Source of the DNA: Flammeovirgaceae bacterium UBA7330
GTDB taxonomy: Bacteria; Bacteroidota; Bacteroidia; Cytophagales; Cyclobacteriaceae
Assembly: GCA_002471275.1 (NCBI GenBank)
Contig: DKPQ01000024.1
Span: forward strand, 176,164-240,163
Direction of reading: 5' to 3'
DNA: 64,000 nt
Under the pieces are notes generated by a model. It was not told the origin of the DNA. It made no database searches and worked only from the letters and a program-made list of their open reading frames with translations. Both the position numbers and the translations under genes were made by a program. This document shows positions 43,833 to 52,010 of this stretch, piece after piece (position 1 is the first letter of the stretch; every line of letters starts with the position of its first letter).

Positions 43833-44501
43833 ATGCCAAAGAAAGAAATTAATCAGATCAGTACGGTGGTTCACTCGGATTCTTTTGAATGTACAATCAC
43901 CGTTGATGTTGCTGTATTTGGTTTTCAAGAGGGGGGACTGAAGGTGCTGCTCGTCAAAAGGGCTATTGAGCCATTTAAGGATTACTGGATGCTTCCAGGT
44001 GGGATCATGAAAGCTGATCAGTCTGTGGAGGAGGCTAAAAACGATGTGCTCTTTCACCTTACTGGCCTGGATAATATTCATGCGGAGCAGGTAAGGGTGT
44101 ATAGTAAAATTGACAGGCATCCGGTAAAACGCGTGGTTACGGTGACATTCTATGCATTGATCAAGCCCGAAAATCACCCGGTGATAGCAAAAAACTATAT
44201 CTCTGATGTAAAATGGTATGCCATCGATGAGGTACCACAGTTGGGTTTTGACCACAATTTGATCATTGAAGATGCTTTGATCAAATTAAGAGACAATCTG
44301 AGAGATCATTTAATTCTGGGAGAGTTACTTCCAAAAAAGTTTACGTTAAAGGAATTGCAGGATCTTTACGAAAGCATCATTGGGGAGTCTCTGGATAGAA
44401 GAAATTTCAGAAAGAAAATGTTGCAGCTTGACCTGATAATCCCAACGGGCGAAAAGAAGGTCGGCGTAAAAGGTGGTCCAGAGCTATTTCAGATGAAATA
44501 A
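43833..44501 (+). CDS. Nudix-fold transcriptional regulator (NrtR/AraR-like) B
   Basis: 222 residues from ATG 43833 (an in-frame TTG one codon earlier is less likely). Same build as its divergent neighbour: degenerate Nudix box (PGGIMKADQSVEEAKNDVLFHLTGLDN, no catalytic Glu pair) and C-terminal winged HTH (FTLKELQDLYESIIGESLDRRNFRKKMLQLDLIIP). The two share a layout but are clearly different proteins, so each may sense a different sugar. It lies just upstream of the GH88-KduI-KduD genes, which it may regulate. Confidence 0.88.
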   Translation: MPKKEINQISTVVHSDSFECTITVDVAVFGFQEGGLKVLLVKRAIEPFKDYWMLPGGIMKADQSVEEAKNDVLFHLTGLDNIHAEQVRVYSKIDRHPVKRVVTVTFYALIKPENHPVIAKNYISDVKWYAIDEVPQLGFDHNLIIEDALIKLRDNLRDHLILGELLPKKFTLKELQDLYESIIGESLDRRNFRKKMLQLDLIIPTGEKKVGVKGGPELFQMK

Positions 44502-44566
44502 GGTGCGTGAGATTTTTAATTCTCGTGTTCTGCGTATAAATTACACGGTAAAACAACCCAACAAAA

Positions 44567-45778
44567 ATGAAGTCAATATCCCTACTCGTGACGCTTGCTG
44601 TTATTCTATTGGCAGGCTGCAATCAACCAAAAGAAGAAAAACAAACGGCGACGTTTGATGTAGACCAGGCAAAGGCTGCGCTTGATTTTTCAATTAAACA
44701 GTACAAAGGGATGAAAAAAATTGTCCCGGACAGTTTGATTCCCAAGTCTGTGAAGGATGGTAAGCTGGTAGCTCGTGGAATTCGTGACTGGGTCAGTGGA
44801 TTCTATCCTGCCAGCCTATGGTATTTGTACGAATACAGCGGGGATGAGGAGCTGAAGGCAGAAGCGGAAAAGCGAACCTGGTTGCTTGAGCCTTTGAAAG
44901 ACTACACCGGAACACATGATCTTGGGTTTATGATCTATTGCCCATTTGGCAATGCGTATAGAATTACCGGGGATGAAAAATATGTGCCGGTGATCATCAA
45001 AGGTTCAGAATCTTTGATCACACGTTTCAATGAAACCGCAGGCGTGATTAAATCCTGGGACTGGACACGTGGTGATGACTGGACTTTTCCGGTAATCATC
45101 GACAACATGATGAACCTGGAGATGCTGCTTTGGGCTCATGAAAGATCAGGCAATGAAGCATTTAAGTCAGTATCACTTTCTCATGCTGATACGACCATGA
45201 AGCATCATTACCGGGATGATTACAGTACCTGGCACGTGATCGACTATGATACGGTAAATGGGGGAGTAAATGGTAAGATGACCCACCAGGGGTATTCAGA
45301 TGATTCCGCCTGGGCCCGAGGACAGGTATGGGGACTGTATGGCTACACAGTGATGTATCGTCAAACCAAAGACAAAAAGTATTTGGAGCAGGCTAAGAAG
45401 GTAGCGGATTTCGTACTGAATCATCCTAATCTGCCTGCTGATAAAATTCCTTATTGGGATTTCAACGCCCCGGATATTCCAAATGCTTACAGAGATGCCT
45501 CATCAGGGGCTATTGCAGCATCCGCGCTACTGGAGCTGAGCGAATATGTGGATGAGTCACTGGCCACTTTTTACCTGGACAACGCTCATCAAATGTTACA
45601 GTCATTAAGTAGTCCTGATTATCTGGCCAAGCTTAATGAAAATGGTAACTTTATCCTGATGCACGGAGTGGGACATTTGCCTGGCGGAAGTGAGATCGAC
45701 GCTCCATTGTCCTACGGTGACTATTATTTTATCGAGGCACTGGTAAGGTACCTGAAAATGAACAACGCATTTAAATAA
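44567..45778 (+). CDS. GH88-family unsaturated uronyl hydrolase, lipoprotein
   Basis: 403 residues; lipobox Cys at about 18 (LLAGC). An (alpha/alpha)6 barrel with the family's two key Asp regions, THDLGFMIYCPFGNAY and FPVIIDNMMNLEML, plus HQGYSDDSAWARGQVWGLYGYT, a strong GH88 marker. It removes the unsaturated uronic acid left at the non-reducing end by polysaccharide lyases, giving 5-dehydro-4-deoxy-glucuronate, which KduI and KduD next door convert. Periplasmic or surface lipoprotein. It starts the five-gene operon up to 49904. Confidence 0.95.
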   Translation: MKSISLLVTLAVILLAGCNQPKEEKQTATFDVDQAKAALDFSIKQYKGMKKIVPDSLIPKSVKDGKLVARGIRDWVSGFYPASLWYLYEYSGDEELKAEAEKRTWLLEPLKDYTGTHDLGFMIYCPFGNAYRITGDEKYVPVIIKGSESLITRFNETAGVIKSWDWTRGDDWTFPVIIDNMMNLEMLLWAHERSGNEAFKSVSLSHADTTMKHHYRDDYSTWHVIDYDTVNGGVNGKMTHQGYSDDSAWARGQVWGLYGYTVMYRQTKDKKYLEQAKKVADFVLNHPNLPADKIPYWDFNAPDIPNAYRDASSGAIAASALLELSEYVDESLATFYLDNAHQMLQSLSSPDYLAKLNENGNFILMHGVGHLPGGSEIDAPLSYGDYYFIEALVRYLKMNNAFK

Positions 45779-45793
45779 GACAACTAAACAATC

Positions 45794-46636
45794 ATGTCAC
45801 AAACATTCGAAGAAAGATTTGCTACCAACCCCACAGATTTTAAGAGTTATGATACTGCTCGAATCCGACAGGATTTTTTGATCGATAACCTTTTTCAGAA
45901 GGATCATATCCATTTGGTGTACTCTCATTATGATCGTTATATTGTTGGTGGTGCATTACCGATTGGTTCCACGTTGAAGCTGGAGACTTTTGATCTCCTC
46001 AAAGCCGATACTTTCCTGGAAAGGAGAGAAATGGGAGTAGTAAACGTTGGCGGAGATGGAGAAGTATCTGTTGATGGAAAAGCCTTTAAAGTATCCAGAA
46101 AGGAAGCACTTTATATCGGTCAGGGGTCAAAAGATGTTACATTCAAGAGTCTTGACAAGAATAATCCAGCCTACTTTTATCTGAATTCAGCGCCTGCTCA
46201 TCATGCCTATCCGGTAAAGCACATCACTTCTGACAAAGCTGAAACAGTGAACCTTGGAGGACTTGAGACCAGCAACGAAAGAACCATCAACAAATTGATC
46301 GTTAATTCAGTGGTCGACATCTGTCAGATGCAGATGGGACTCACAGCACTCAACACAGGAAGTGTTTGGAATACCATGCCACCCCATACGCACACCAGAA
46401 GGATGGAAGCTTATTTTTATTTTGATGTGCCGGAAGGACAGTCAGTGGCTCACTTTATGGGTACACCGGAAGAATCCAGGGTGTTGTGGGTGCAAAACAA
46501 GCAGGCCATTTTATCTCCTCCATGGAGCATGCACATGGGTGCGGGAACCAGCAATTACTCCTTCATCTGGGGTATGGCAGGAGAAAACCTGGACTATGGT
46601 GATATGGATGTGGTACAACCAACAGGATTAAAATAA
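45794..46636 (+). CDS. kduI: 5-dehydro-4-deoxy-D-glucuronate isomerase
   Basis: 280 residues, the usual KduI length. Start is MSQTFEERFATNPTDFKSYDTARIRQDFLIDNLF; zinc-site motifs MPPHTHTRRMEAYFYFD and WSMHMGAGTSNYSFIWGMAGEN. It isomerises 5-dehydro-4-deoxy-glucuronate to 3-deoxy-glycero-2,5-hexodiulosonate. It lies 15 bp after GH88 and 5 bp before kduD, one operon. Confidence 0.97.
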   Translation: MSQTFEERFATNPTDFKSYDTARIRQDFLIDNLFQKDHIHLVYSHYDRYIVGGALPIGSTLKLETFDLLKADTFLERREMGVVNVGGDGEVSVDGKAFKVSRKEALYIGQGSKDVTFKSLDKNNPAYFYLNSAPAHHAYPVKHITSDKAETVNLGGLETSNERTINKLIVNSVVDICQMQMGLTALNTGSVWNTMPPHTHTRRMEAYFYFDVPEGQSVAHFMGTPEESRVLWVQNKQAILSPPWSMHMGAGTSNYSFIWGMAGENLDYGDMDVVQPTGLK

Positions 46637-46641
46637 GGTAT

Positions 46642-47427
46642 ATGGAATTGTTTGATCTAAAAGGAAAAGTGGCCATTGTAACCGGTGGTACACATGGTCT
46701 TGGGATGTCAATCGCCAAAGGGTTGGGACTGGCAGGTGCTACTTTGGTGATCAATGGACACACTCCGGCTAAGATGGAGGAAGCGCTGAAGACCTATCAA
46801 TCGTTTGGTGTCAAAGCACATGGCTATTTGTTTGACGTGACCAATGAGGAGGAGGTAAAGCAGAGCGTTAAGAAGATAGAAGCTGAAGTGGGGCCTATAG
46901 ATATCCTGGTAAACAATGCCGGGATCATCAAGCGGGTGCCAATGCTGGAGATGGAGGTGGATGCTTTCAAAGAGGTGTTGGATGTGAATGTAGTTGGATC
47001 ATTCATCATGGCCAAGCACATTGTGCCTGGTATGATCAAGCGTGGAGGAGGCAAAGTGATCAATCTTTGCAGCATGATGTCTGAATTGGGGAGAAATACG
47101 GTAGGTGCCTATGCAGCTGCAAAAGGGGGACTTAAAATGCTTACGCGTAACATGGCCACAGAATGGGCCAAAAACAATATTCAGGTCAATGCCATTGGAC
47201 CAGGCTATTTTGCTACAAGCCAGACAGCACCGATCCGGGTCGAAGGGCATCCTTTCAATGACTTTATCGTGAATCGGACACCCGCCGGTAAGTGGGGTGA
47301 CCCTGATGAGTTGATGGGTGTTGCCGTATTTTTAGGCTCCAAAGCATCTGATTTCATGAATGGGCAGGTTTTGTATGTAGATGGTGGTATTTTAGCAACT
47401 ATAGGCAAACCTTCAAACGAGAACTAG
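46642..47427 (+). CDS. kduD: 2-dehydro-3-deoxy-D-gluconate 5-dehydrogenase
   Basis: 261-residue short-chain dehydrogenase: cofactor loop VTGGTHGLGMS, NNAG motif (VNNAGIIKR), catalytic Ser in NLCSMMSE and the YxxxK pair in YAAAKGG, C-terminal FMNGQVLYVDGG. Its operon position straight after kduI identifies it as KduD, which reduces hexodiulosonate to 2-keto-3-deoxygluconate. KDG kinase and aldolase are not in the window. Confidence 0.95.
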   Translation: MELFDLKGKVAIVTGGTHGLGMSIAKGLGLAGATLVINGHTPAKMEEALKTYQSFGVKAHGYLFDVTNEEEVKQSVKKIEAEVGPIDILVNNAGIIKRVPMLEMEVDAFKEVLDVNVVGSFIMAKHIVPGMIKRGGGKVINLCSMMSELGRNTVGAYAAAKGGLKMLTRNMATEWAKNNIQVNAIGPGYFATSQTAPIRVEGHPFNDFIVNRTPAGKWGDPDELMGVAVFLGSKASDFMNGQVLYVDGGILATIGKPSNEN

Positions 47428-47434
47428 ACACAAA

Positions 47435-48604
47435 ATGAGAAACCTGTTTTTCCTTTCTACACTGATACTACTGAGCTCAGCCTGTAAAGAGGAGTTTGTA
47501 TCAGTTGATATTTCCAATACCAACCATGGAGTGGCTTTTATTTCAGTGAGCGACCTTCAGGGAAAAAATATCAGCTTCAATGAAGAGGTGGAGCTACCCA
47601 TCTTTTTTACGGATAATCCCAACAGACCCCTCATATCCCAGCCTTTATATGGTGAAGGAAAACTGAATGGGTTTTTGGTTAAGGCTGACACTTTGAAGAA
47701 GGTTACCGTGGAGATCCTTCCATTGTCTCACTATCCAGACATGGATACACTGACCAATATCCGTTTTGCAAAGAAGAAACCTTCCTTGCATGAGGTGGAG
47801 TCATTGGACCGTTTGCCTGGGGTAGATACAAAGAAGACATCTCCGGAACTTCAGATGGAAGGACCCACCTGGGAGAATGAATTTGTGGCTTTCCGGAATT
47901 ATTTCGATCAAAGAAATGGGATGGACATCTTCGGTAAACGAGTGCAGCGCATGGTGCTGGATGAAGTGGGTGTACCGGGTGCACCTTCCTACCATGATCT
48001 ACAGGAGTGGGGACAGGATATCTTAAAAGTCGGTAATTCTTTGGGTGCTGGTGCGATTGCCCTTCAGATAGGTGATTCCTTATATAGAATCGCTCCGGGG
48101 TCTAATGGGGCAGCACAGGTCTTATACGAAGGTCCGTTACAGTCTCAGGTTAGATTGCAATTTGCTGACTGGAAGGTACGCGACAGGGTGTATCATGTCA
48201 CTCATGATATCACCATCCAAAGTGGTACCAGGTACTATTCTTCCTCTGTTGCCGTAGACGGGCTTATCGGGGATGAAAACCTGGTGACCGGCATTGTAAA
48301 TATGGATAGCGACTCTTTATACACATTCACTGGTCAGAGTGAAGTGGCTTTCGGTACATTTGATAATCAGGCTTTCAGTGGCGAGAAGCTGGGAATGGCC
48401 ATCGCACTCAACAAGAATGATTTGGTAAAGGCGTTTGCCACACCTGATACAGGAGAGGGGATAACCCAAACCTATGCGGTAAGCATGAAAATCAAAAATG
48501 CTATCCCTGTCAACTTTAGGTTTTACGCCTGCTGGGAGTTTGAGCATGAAATGTTTGCTTCATATGAAGGATTCTCCAAATTCATTCAGTCAGATCTCAA
48601 TTAA
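47435..48604 (+). CDS. DUF4861 lipoprotein
   Basis: 389 residues; lipobox Cys at about 17 (LSSAC). The beta-rich body has features of DUF4861: WENEFVAFRNYFDQRNGMDIFGK, SYHDLQEWGQDILKVGNSLGAGAIALQ and YYSSSVAVDG. The family occurs with GH88/GH105 and KduI/KduD in pectin and related uronate-polymer loci; its activity is not established to my knowledge. It follows kduD by 7 bp. Confidence 0.85.
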   Translation: MRNLFFLSTLILLSSACKEEFVSVDISNTNHGVAFISVSDLQGKNISFNEEVELPIFFTDNPNRPLISQPLYGEGKLNGFLVKADTLKKVTVEILPLSHYPDMDTLTNIRFAKKKPSLHEVESLDRLPGVDTKKTSPELQMEGPTWENEFVAFRNYFDQRNGMDIFGKRVQRMVLDEVGVPGAPSYHDLQEWGQDILKVGNSLGAGAIALQIGDSLYRIAPGSNGAAQVLYEGPLQSQVRLQFADWKVRDRVYHVTHDITIQSGTRYYSSSVAVDGLIGDENLVTGIVNMDSDSLYTFTGQSEVAFGTFDNQAFSGEKLGMAIALNKNDLVKAFATPDTGEGITQTYAVSMKIKNAIPVNFRFYACWEFEHEMFASYEGFSKFIQSDLN

Positions 48605-48653
48605 TGACCGGGTGTGATCCATGGAGTATATTAGCGCTTCCAAATAATTATCC

Positions 48654-49904
48654 ATGACATTGATAAGTGGTTTTTTAAAGCTTCAGGTAGCAGCAATCTT
48701 AATCTGTATAATTTTTATAGGGTGTACCAATATGAGTGAAACCAAGGACTCTGCTGGTTTTGAGAAAGGAACTTTTGGATATGATCATGACTTTCTTAAA
48801 ACGCATTACAAAGATCTGATCGTTTTAAAAGGAGAGGATTCCTCCAGCGTTTTAGTTTCTCCCGAAGTGCAGGGCAGAGTGATGACGAGCACTGCGCGGG
48901 GGATGCAAGGTGCAAGCTATGGCTGGATCAACTATGACCTGATCAAGACAGGAAAAATACAACCTCATATGCATGCTGTGGGTGGGGAAGAGCGTATATG
49001 GTTGGGGCCTGAAGGTGGCCAGTATTCCTTTTATTTCAAGCCCGGCGACTCATTCGACCTGGACAACTGGCAGGTGCCTAAAGAAATTGACTCAGAACCA
49101 TTTGAAGTTGTATCAAAATCTGAAAGGAAAGCCGAGTTCAGGAAAATGATGTCCCTGACAAATTATTCAGGGAATCAATTTGATATGCTGATGGATCGCA
49201 CGATCAAGCTCCTGACAAGAGACGAACAAAGGGAGTACCTGGGAATAGAATTACCTCAATCCATTCACTCAGTAGGGATAGAGTCTAAAAACACGATCAC
49301 GAATAAAGGTGAAGAGACCTGGGATGAGGAGTATGGCATGCCTTCCGTGTGGATATTGAGCATGATGAACCCTTCCCCCGAAGCTGTGATCATTTTGCCT
49401 TTCAAAACCGGTTCGGAAGAAGACCTGGGACCTGTGGTAAATGATGTCTATTTTGGAAAGATAAGTTCGGATAGATTGAAGGTGGATGATGGAATTATAT
49501 ATTTCAGGGCAGATGGACAGCAACGGGGTAAGATTGGTGTTTCACCCTCACGAGCTATGCCAATAGCAGGAAGTTATGATGCTAGGAACCAGCTACTTAC
49601 GATTGCCATGTTTTCGCTTCCCACGGGGGATGCCCGGTATGTGAACTCTATGTGGGAGATACAGGATGATCCTTTTTCAGGTGACGTTGTAAATGCCTAC
49701 AATGACGGTCCTCAGGACGATGGCAGTATGCTGGGTCCATTTTACGAGATAGAGAGTTCATCTCCTGCGGCAAATCTTGCTACCGGTCAGTCTCTAACGC
49801 ACTATCATCGCACATTCCACTTCGAAGGAGATTATGAAGTACTGAATGACCTCTCTAAAACACTCCTGGGAGCAGATTTAAATGAAGTGAAAGCTATTTT
49901 CTAG
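48654..49904 (+). CDS. DUF6786-like lipoprotein of the uronate locus
   Basis: 416 residues with a lipoprotein signal (AAILICIIFIGC). A galactose-mutarotase-like beta-sandwich is suggested by VLVSPEVQGRVMTSTARGMQGASYGWINY, GGEERIWLGPEGGQYSFYF and FHFEGDYEVLNDL. I recognise it as DUF6786-like with moderate confidence. Last gene of the GH88-kduID operon, 49 bp after DUF4861. Its 3' end overlaps the convergent LacI gene by 11 bp. Confidence 0.72.
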   Translation: MTLISGFLKLQVAAILICIIFIGCTNMSETKDSAGFEKGTFGYDHDFLKTHYKDLIVLKGEDSSSVLVSPEVQGRVMTSTARGMQGASYGWINYDLIKTGKIQPHMHAVGGEERIWLGPEGGQYSFYFKPGDSFDLDNWQVPKEIDSEPFEVVSKSERKAEFRKMMSLTNYSGNQFDMLMDRTIKLLTRDEQREYLGIELPQSIHSVGIESKNTITNKGEETWDEEYGMPSVWILSMMNPSPEAVIILPFKTGSEEDLGPVVNDVYFGKISSDRLKVDDGIIYFRADGQQRGKIGVSPSRAMPIAGSYDARNQLLTIAMFSLPTGDARYVNSMWEIQDDPFSGDVVNAYNDGPQDDGSMLGPFYEIESSSPAANLATGQSLTHYHRTFHFEGDYEVLNDLSKTLLGADLNEVKAIF

Positions 49905-50907
49905 CCAGCTCTTCATTCAATACAGCATATTCGGTACTTAAGGTGATGGTTTGATGGGCTTTCCCATTACTCTCAATCCGCTCGAGTAACAGTTCCAGGG
50001 CTTTTTTCCCCATTTCCACTACGGGTTGTTTGATCACGCCAATGGATGCTTTCAATAAATGAAAAGCTTCATGATCATCAAAACAGGCAATACTTACATC
50101 TCTGTGTGGATCTATGTTTGAATGCATCAGGTATTTGATGGCGATGATGGCAATTTCATTGTTGGCAAAGAAAAATGCATCGACTTTATCCCCTACATGA
50201 TCAATGAATTGTTGGATTTCTCCCACAGCCCGATCATTACTGACATGGATGATTAATGAGGGATCAACGGTTAATCCGGATGCTTCATGTGCCTTCACAT
50301 ATCCATTAAACCGGTCTTTCATGTTGCCCAATTCCTGATAGAAATTGATATGAGCAATTCTTGTGCAACCACTTTTTAGCATGGTATCAACAGCTTCAAA
50401 CGATGCCTCCAAGTTATTGACACCTACAAAGCTGCTCTTTACTCCCGACAGGGGACGGTCAACCAGAATAAAGGGAATCTTGTGTTTTTTGATCAAATCA
50501 ATGTTTTGGTGTCCCCCAATCGTTGGGCTGATGATCAAACCATCAATTTGTCTGTCCAGCATTACCTTGATCAGTTTCTCTGCTTTTGCCGGATCTTCAT
50601 CAGAACTGCCAAATAATACGGTGTAATTGGAGCCATACGCTGTATCCTCAATGCTTCTGGCCATCTTGGAGTAAAAGGAATTTGAGATATCAGCGACGAT
50701 TAACCCAATGGTCATTGATTTTCCTGTCCGAAGTGCTTTGGCAAATTGATTGGGCTCGTATCCCTTTTCTTTGGCGACTCTTTTTACTCTTTCAATGACT
50801 TCCTGGCTGATTCTGTTTTCTTCAGCTTTACCATTCATGACCAGTGAAACCAGCGTTTTTGAAACGCCCAATTCTTCTGCGATATCCCGCAGCGAGACTT
50901 TTTTCAT
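49894..50907 (-). CDS. LacI-family transcriptional regulator
   Basis: 337 residues. N-terminal HTH and hinge (VSLRDIAEELGVSKTLVSLVMNG, ISQEVIERVKRVAKEKGYEPNQFAKALRTGKS), then a periplasmic-binding-like effector domain (TIGLIVADISNSFYSKMARSIED, DRQIDGLIISPTIGG). Convergent with and overlapping the GH88-kduID operon, so it probably controls it, likely in response to a uronate breakdown product. No operator was identified with confidence. Confidence 0.94.
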   Translation of the reverse strand: MKKVSLRDIAEELGVSKTLVSLVMNGKAEENRISQEVIERVKRVAKEKGYEPNQFAKALRTGKSMTIGLIVADISNSFYSKMARSIEDTAYGSNYTVLFGSSDEDPAKAEKLIKVMLDRQIDGLIISPTIGGHQNIDLIKKHKIPFILVDRPLSGVKSSFVGVNNLEASFEAVDTMLKSGCTRIAHINFYQELGNMKDRFNGYVKAHEASGLTVDPSLIIHVSNDRAVGEIQQFIDHVGDKVDAFFFANNEIAIIAIKYLMHSNIDPHRDVSIACFDDHEAFHLLKASIGVIKQPVVEMGKKALELLLERIESNGKAHQTITLSTEYAVLNEELARK

Positions 50908-51022
50908 TTTTTTATATAGCTAAAGCAGTATAAGTCTAATCCAAAATATTTTAAATCACCAATTATGATTTGACACATTCAATAAATTTACTTTCTTTGC
51001 ATAGAACGTATTAATGATACAA

Positions 51023-51080
51023 CCTGTCATCGACAGGATTGTAGCTGGTTGGGACTCCCTGGAAACAGGGAGTTTCGGTT
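51023..51080. other. paired hairpins between LacI and HBD genes
   Basis: CCTGTC-ATC-GACAGG (51023-51037) and ACTCCCTG-GAAA-CAGGGAGT (51054-51073), the second followed by TTCGGTTTTTA. On the minus strand they lie between the dehydrogenase stop and the lacI start; the second is T-rich downstream only on the plus strand. Possibly a terminator or a small structured leader. Confidence 0.45.
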
Positions 51081-51081
51081 T

Positions 51082-51969
51082 TTATACGAATGAAGGACTC
51101 ACCACCAGGTCTTTGTTCTCTTTGTTATGAATATAAAAGCCGGATCCACTTTTCACACCCAGATGCCCGGCATTTACCATATTGACCAATAATGGACAAG
51201 GAGCATATTTTGGTAGGTTAAAACCCTCATACAAAACCTTCAGAATAGATAGACAAACATCCAACCCAATAAAGTCAGCCAGCTGCAGAGGGCCCATGGG
51301 ATGAGCCATTCCCAGTTTCATCACCGTATCAATTTCGCGAACACCGGCTACACCTTCGTGGAGTGAATAAATGGCTTCATTGATCATTGGCATCAGAATC
51401 CTGTTGGAGATAAAGCCCGGATAGTCATTTACCTCCACAGGTACCTTTTCAATCTTTTCACAAAGACTCATGATGATCCCGGTCGTTTCATCAGAGGTAT
51501 TGTATCCCCTGATCACCTCCACCAGTTGCATGATTGGTACGGGATTCATGAAGTGCATCCCTATGATCATCTCCGGTCTTTTGGATTGCGATGCAATTTC
51601 TGTAATAGAAATACTGGAGGTGTTGGTGGCCAGGATCGCAGACTCCGGTGCAAATTCTTCCAGTCTCTGAAAGATCTGTTTTTTGACTTCTTTGTTTTCG
51701 GTGGCAGCTTCTATCACCAGGTCAGCATTTTTTACTCCATCATTGACCCGTGTGTAGGTAGTAATTCTTTTCAAGATGAAGGGTTTATCCAGCTCTTTTA
51801 AAATGCCCTTTTTTACCTGTCGGTCAATGTTTTTTTCGATGGTTGCAAGTCCCTTTGTAAGCGCAGCTTCCGAGATATCAATTAAGGAAACGTCAAAGCC
51901 ATTCTGGGCAAAAACATGGGCAATACCATTTCCCATCGTACCTGAACCAATTACTGAAATGTTTCTCAT
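51082..51969 (-). CDS. 3-hydroxybutyryl/3-hydroxyacyl-CoA dehydrogenase
   Basis: 295 residues, standard for the short HBD family. N-terminal NAD fold ISVIGSGTMGNGIAHVFAQNG, conserved ATNTSSISIT, signature GMHFMNPVPIMQLVEVIRG, PGFISNRILMPMINEA and KLGMAHPMGPLQLADFIGLD. It oxidises 3-hydroxyacyl-CoA to 3-ketoacyl-CoA (or the reverse) in the cytoplasm. Separated by 41 bp from the GH13 gene on the same strand, which is metabolically unrelated. Confidence 0.96.
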   Translation of the reverse strand: MRNISVIGSGTMGNGIAHVFAQNGFDVSLIDISEAALTKGLATIEKNIDRQVKKGILKELDKPFILKRITTYTRVNDGVKNADLVIEAATENKEVKKQIFQRLEEFAPESAILATNTSSISITEIASQSKRPEMIIGMHFMNPVPIMQLVEVIRGYNTSDETTGIIMSLCEKIEKVPVEVNDYPGFISNRILMPMINEAIYSLHEGVAGVREIDTVMKLGMAHPMGPLQLADFIGLDVCLSILKVLYEGFNLPKYAPCPLLVNMVNAGHLGVKSGSGFYIHNKENKDLVVSPSFV

Positions 51970-52010
51970 TGTTTTAATTTGGGTTACACACGTCTCTAAT
52001 TTACACGGAT

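Noticed and set aside
43797..44255. 152-codon antisense frame over the second Nudix-type regulator
   Set aside because: It fully overlaps a conserved gene and covers its promoter; no supporting motif.
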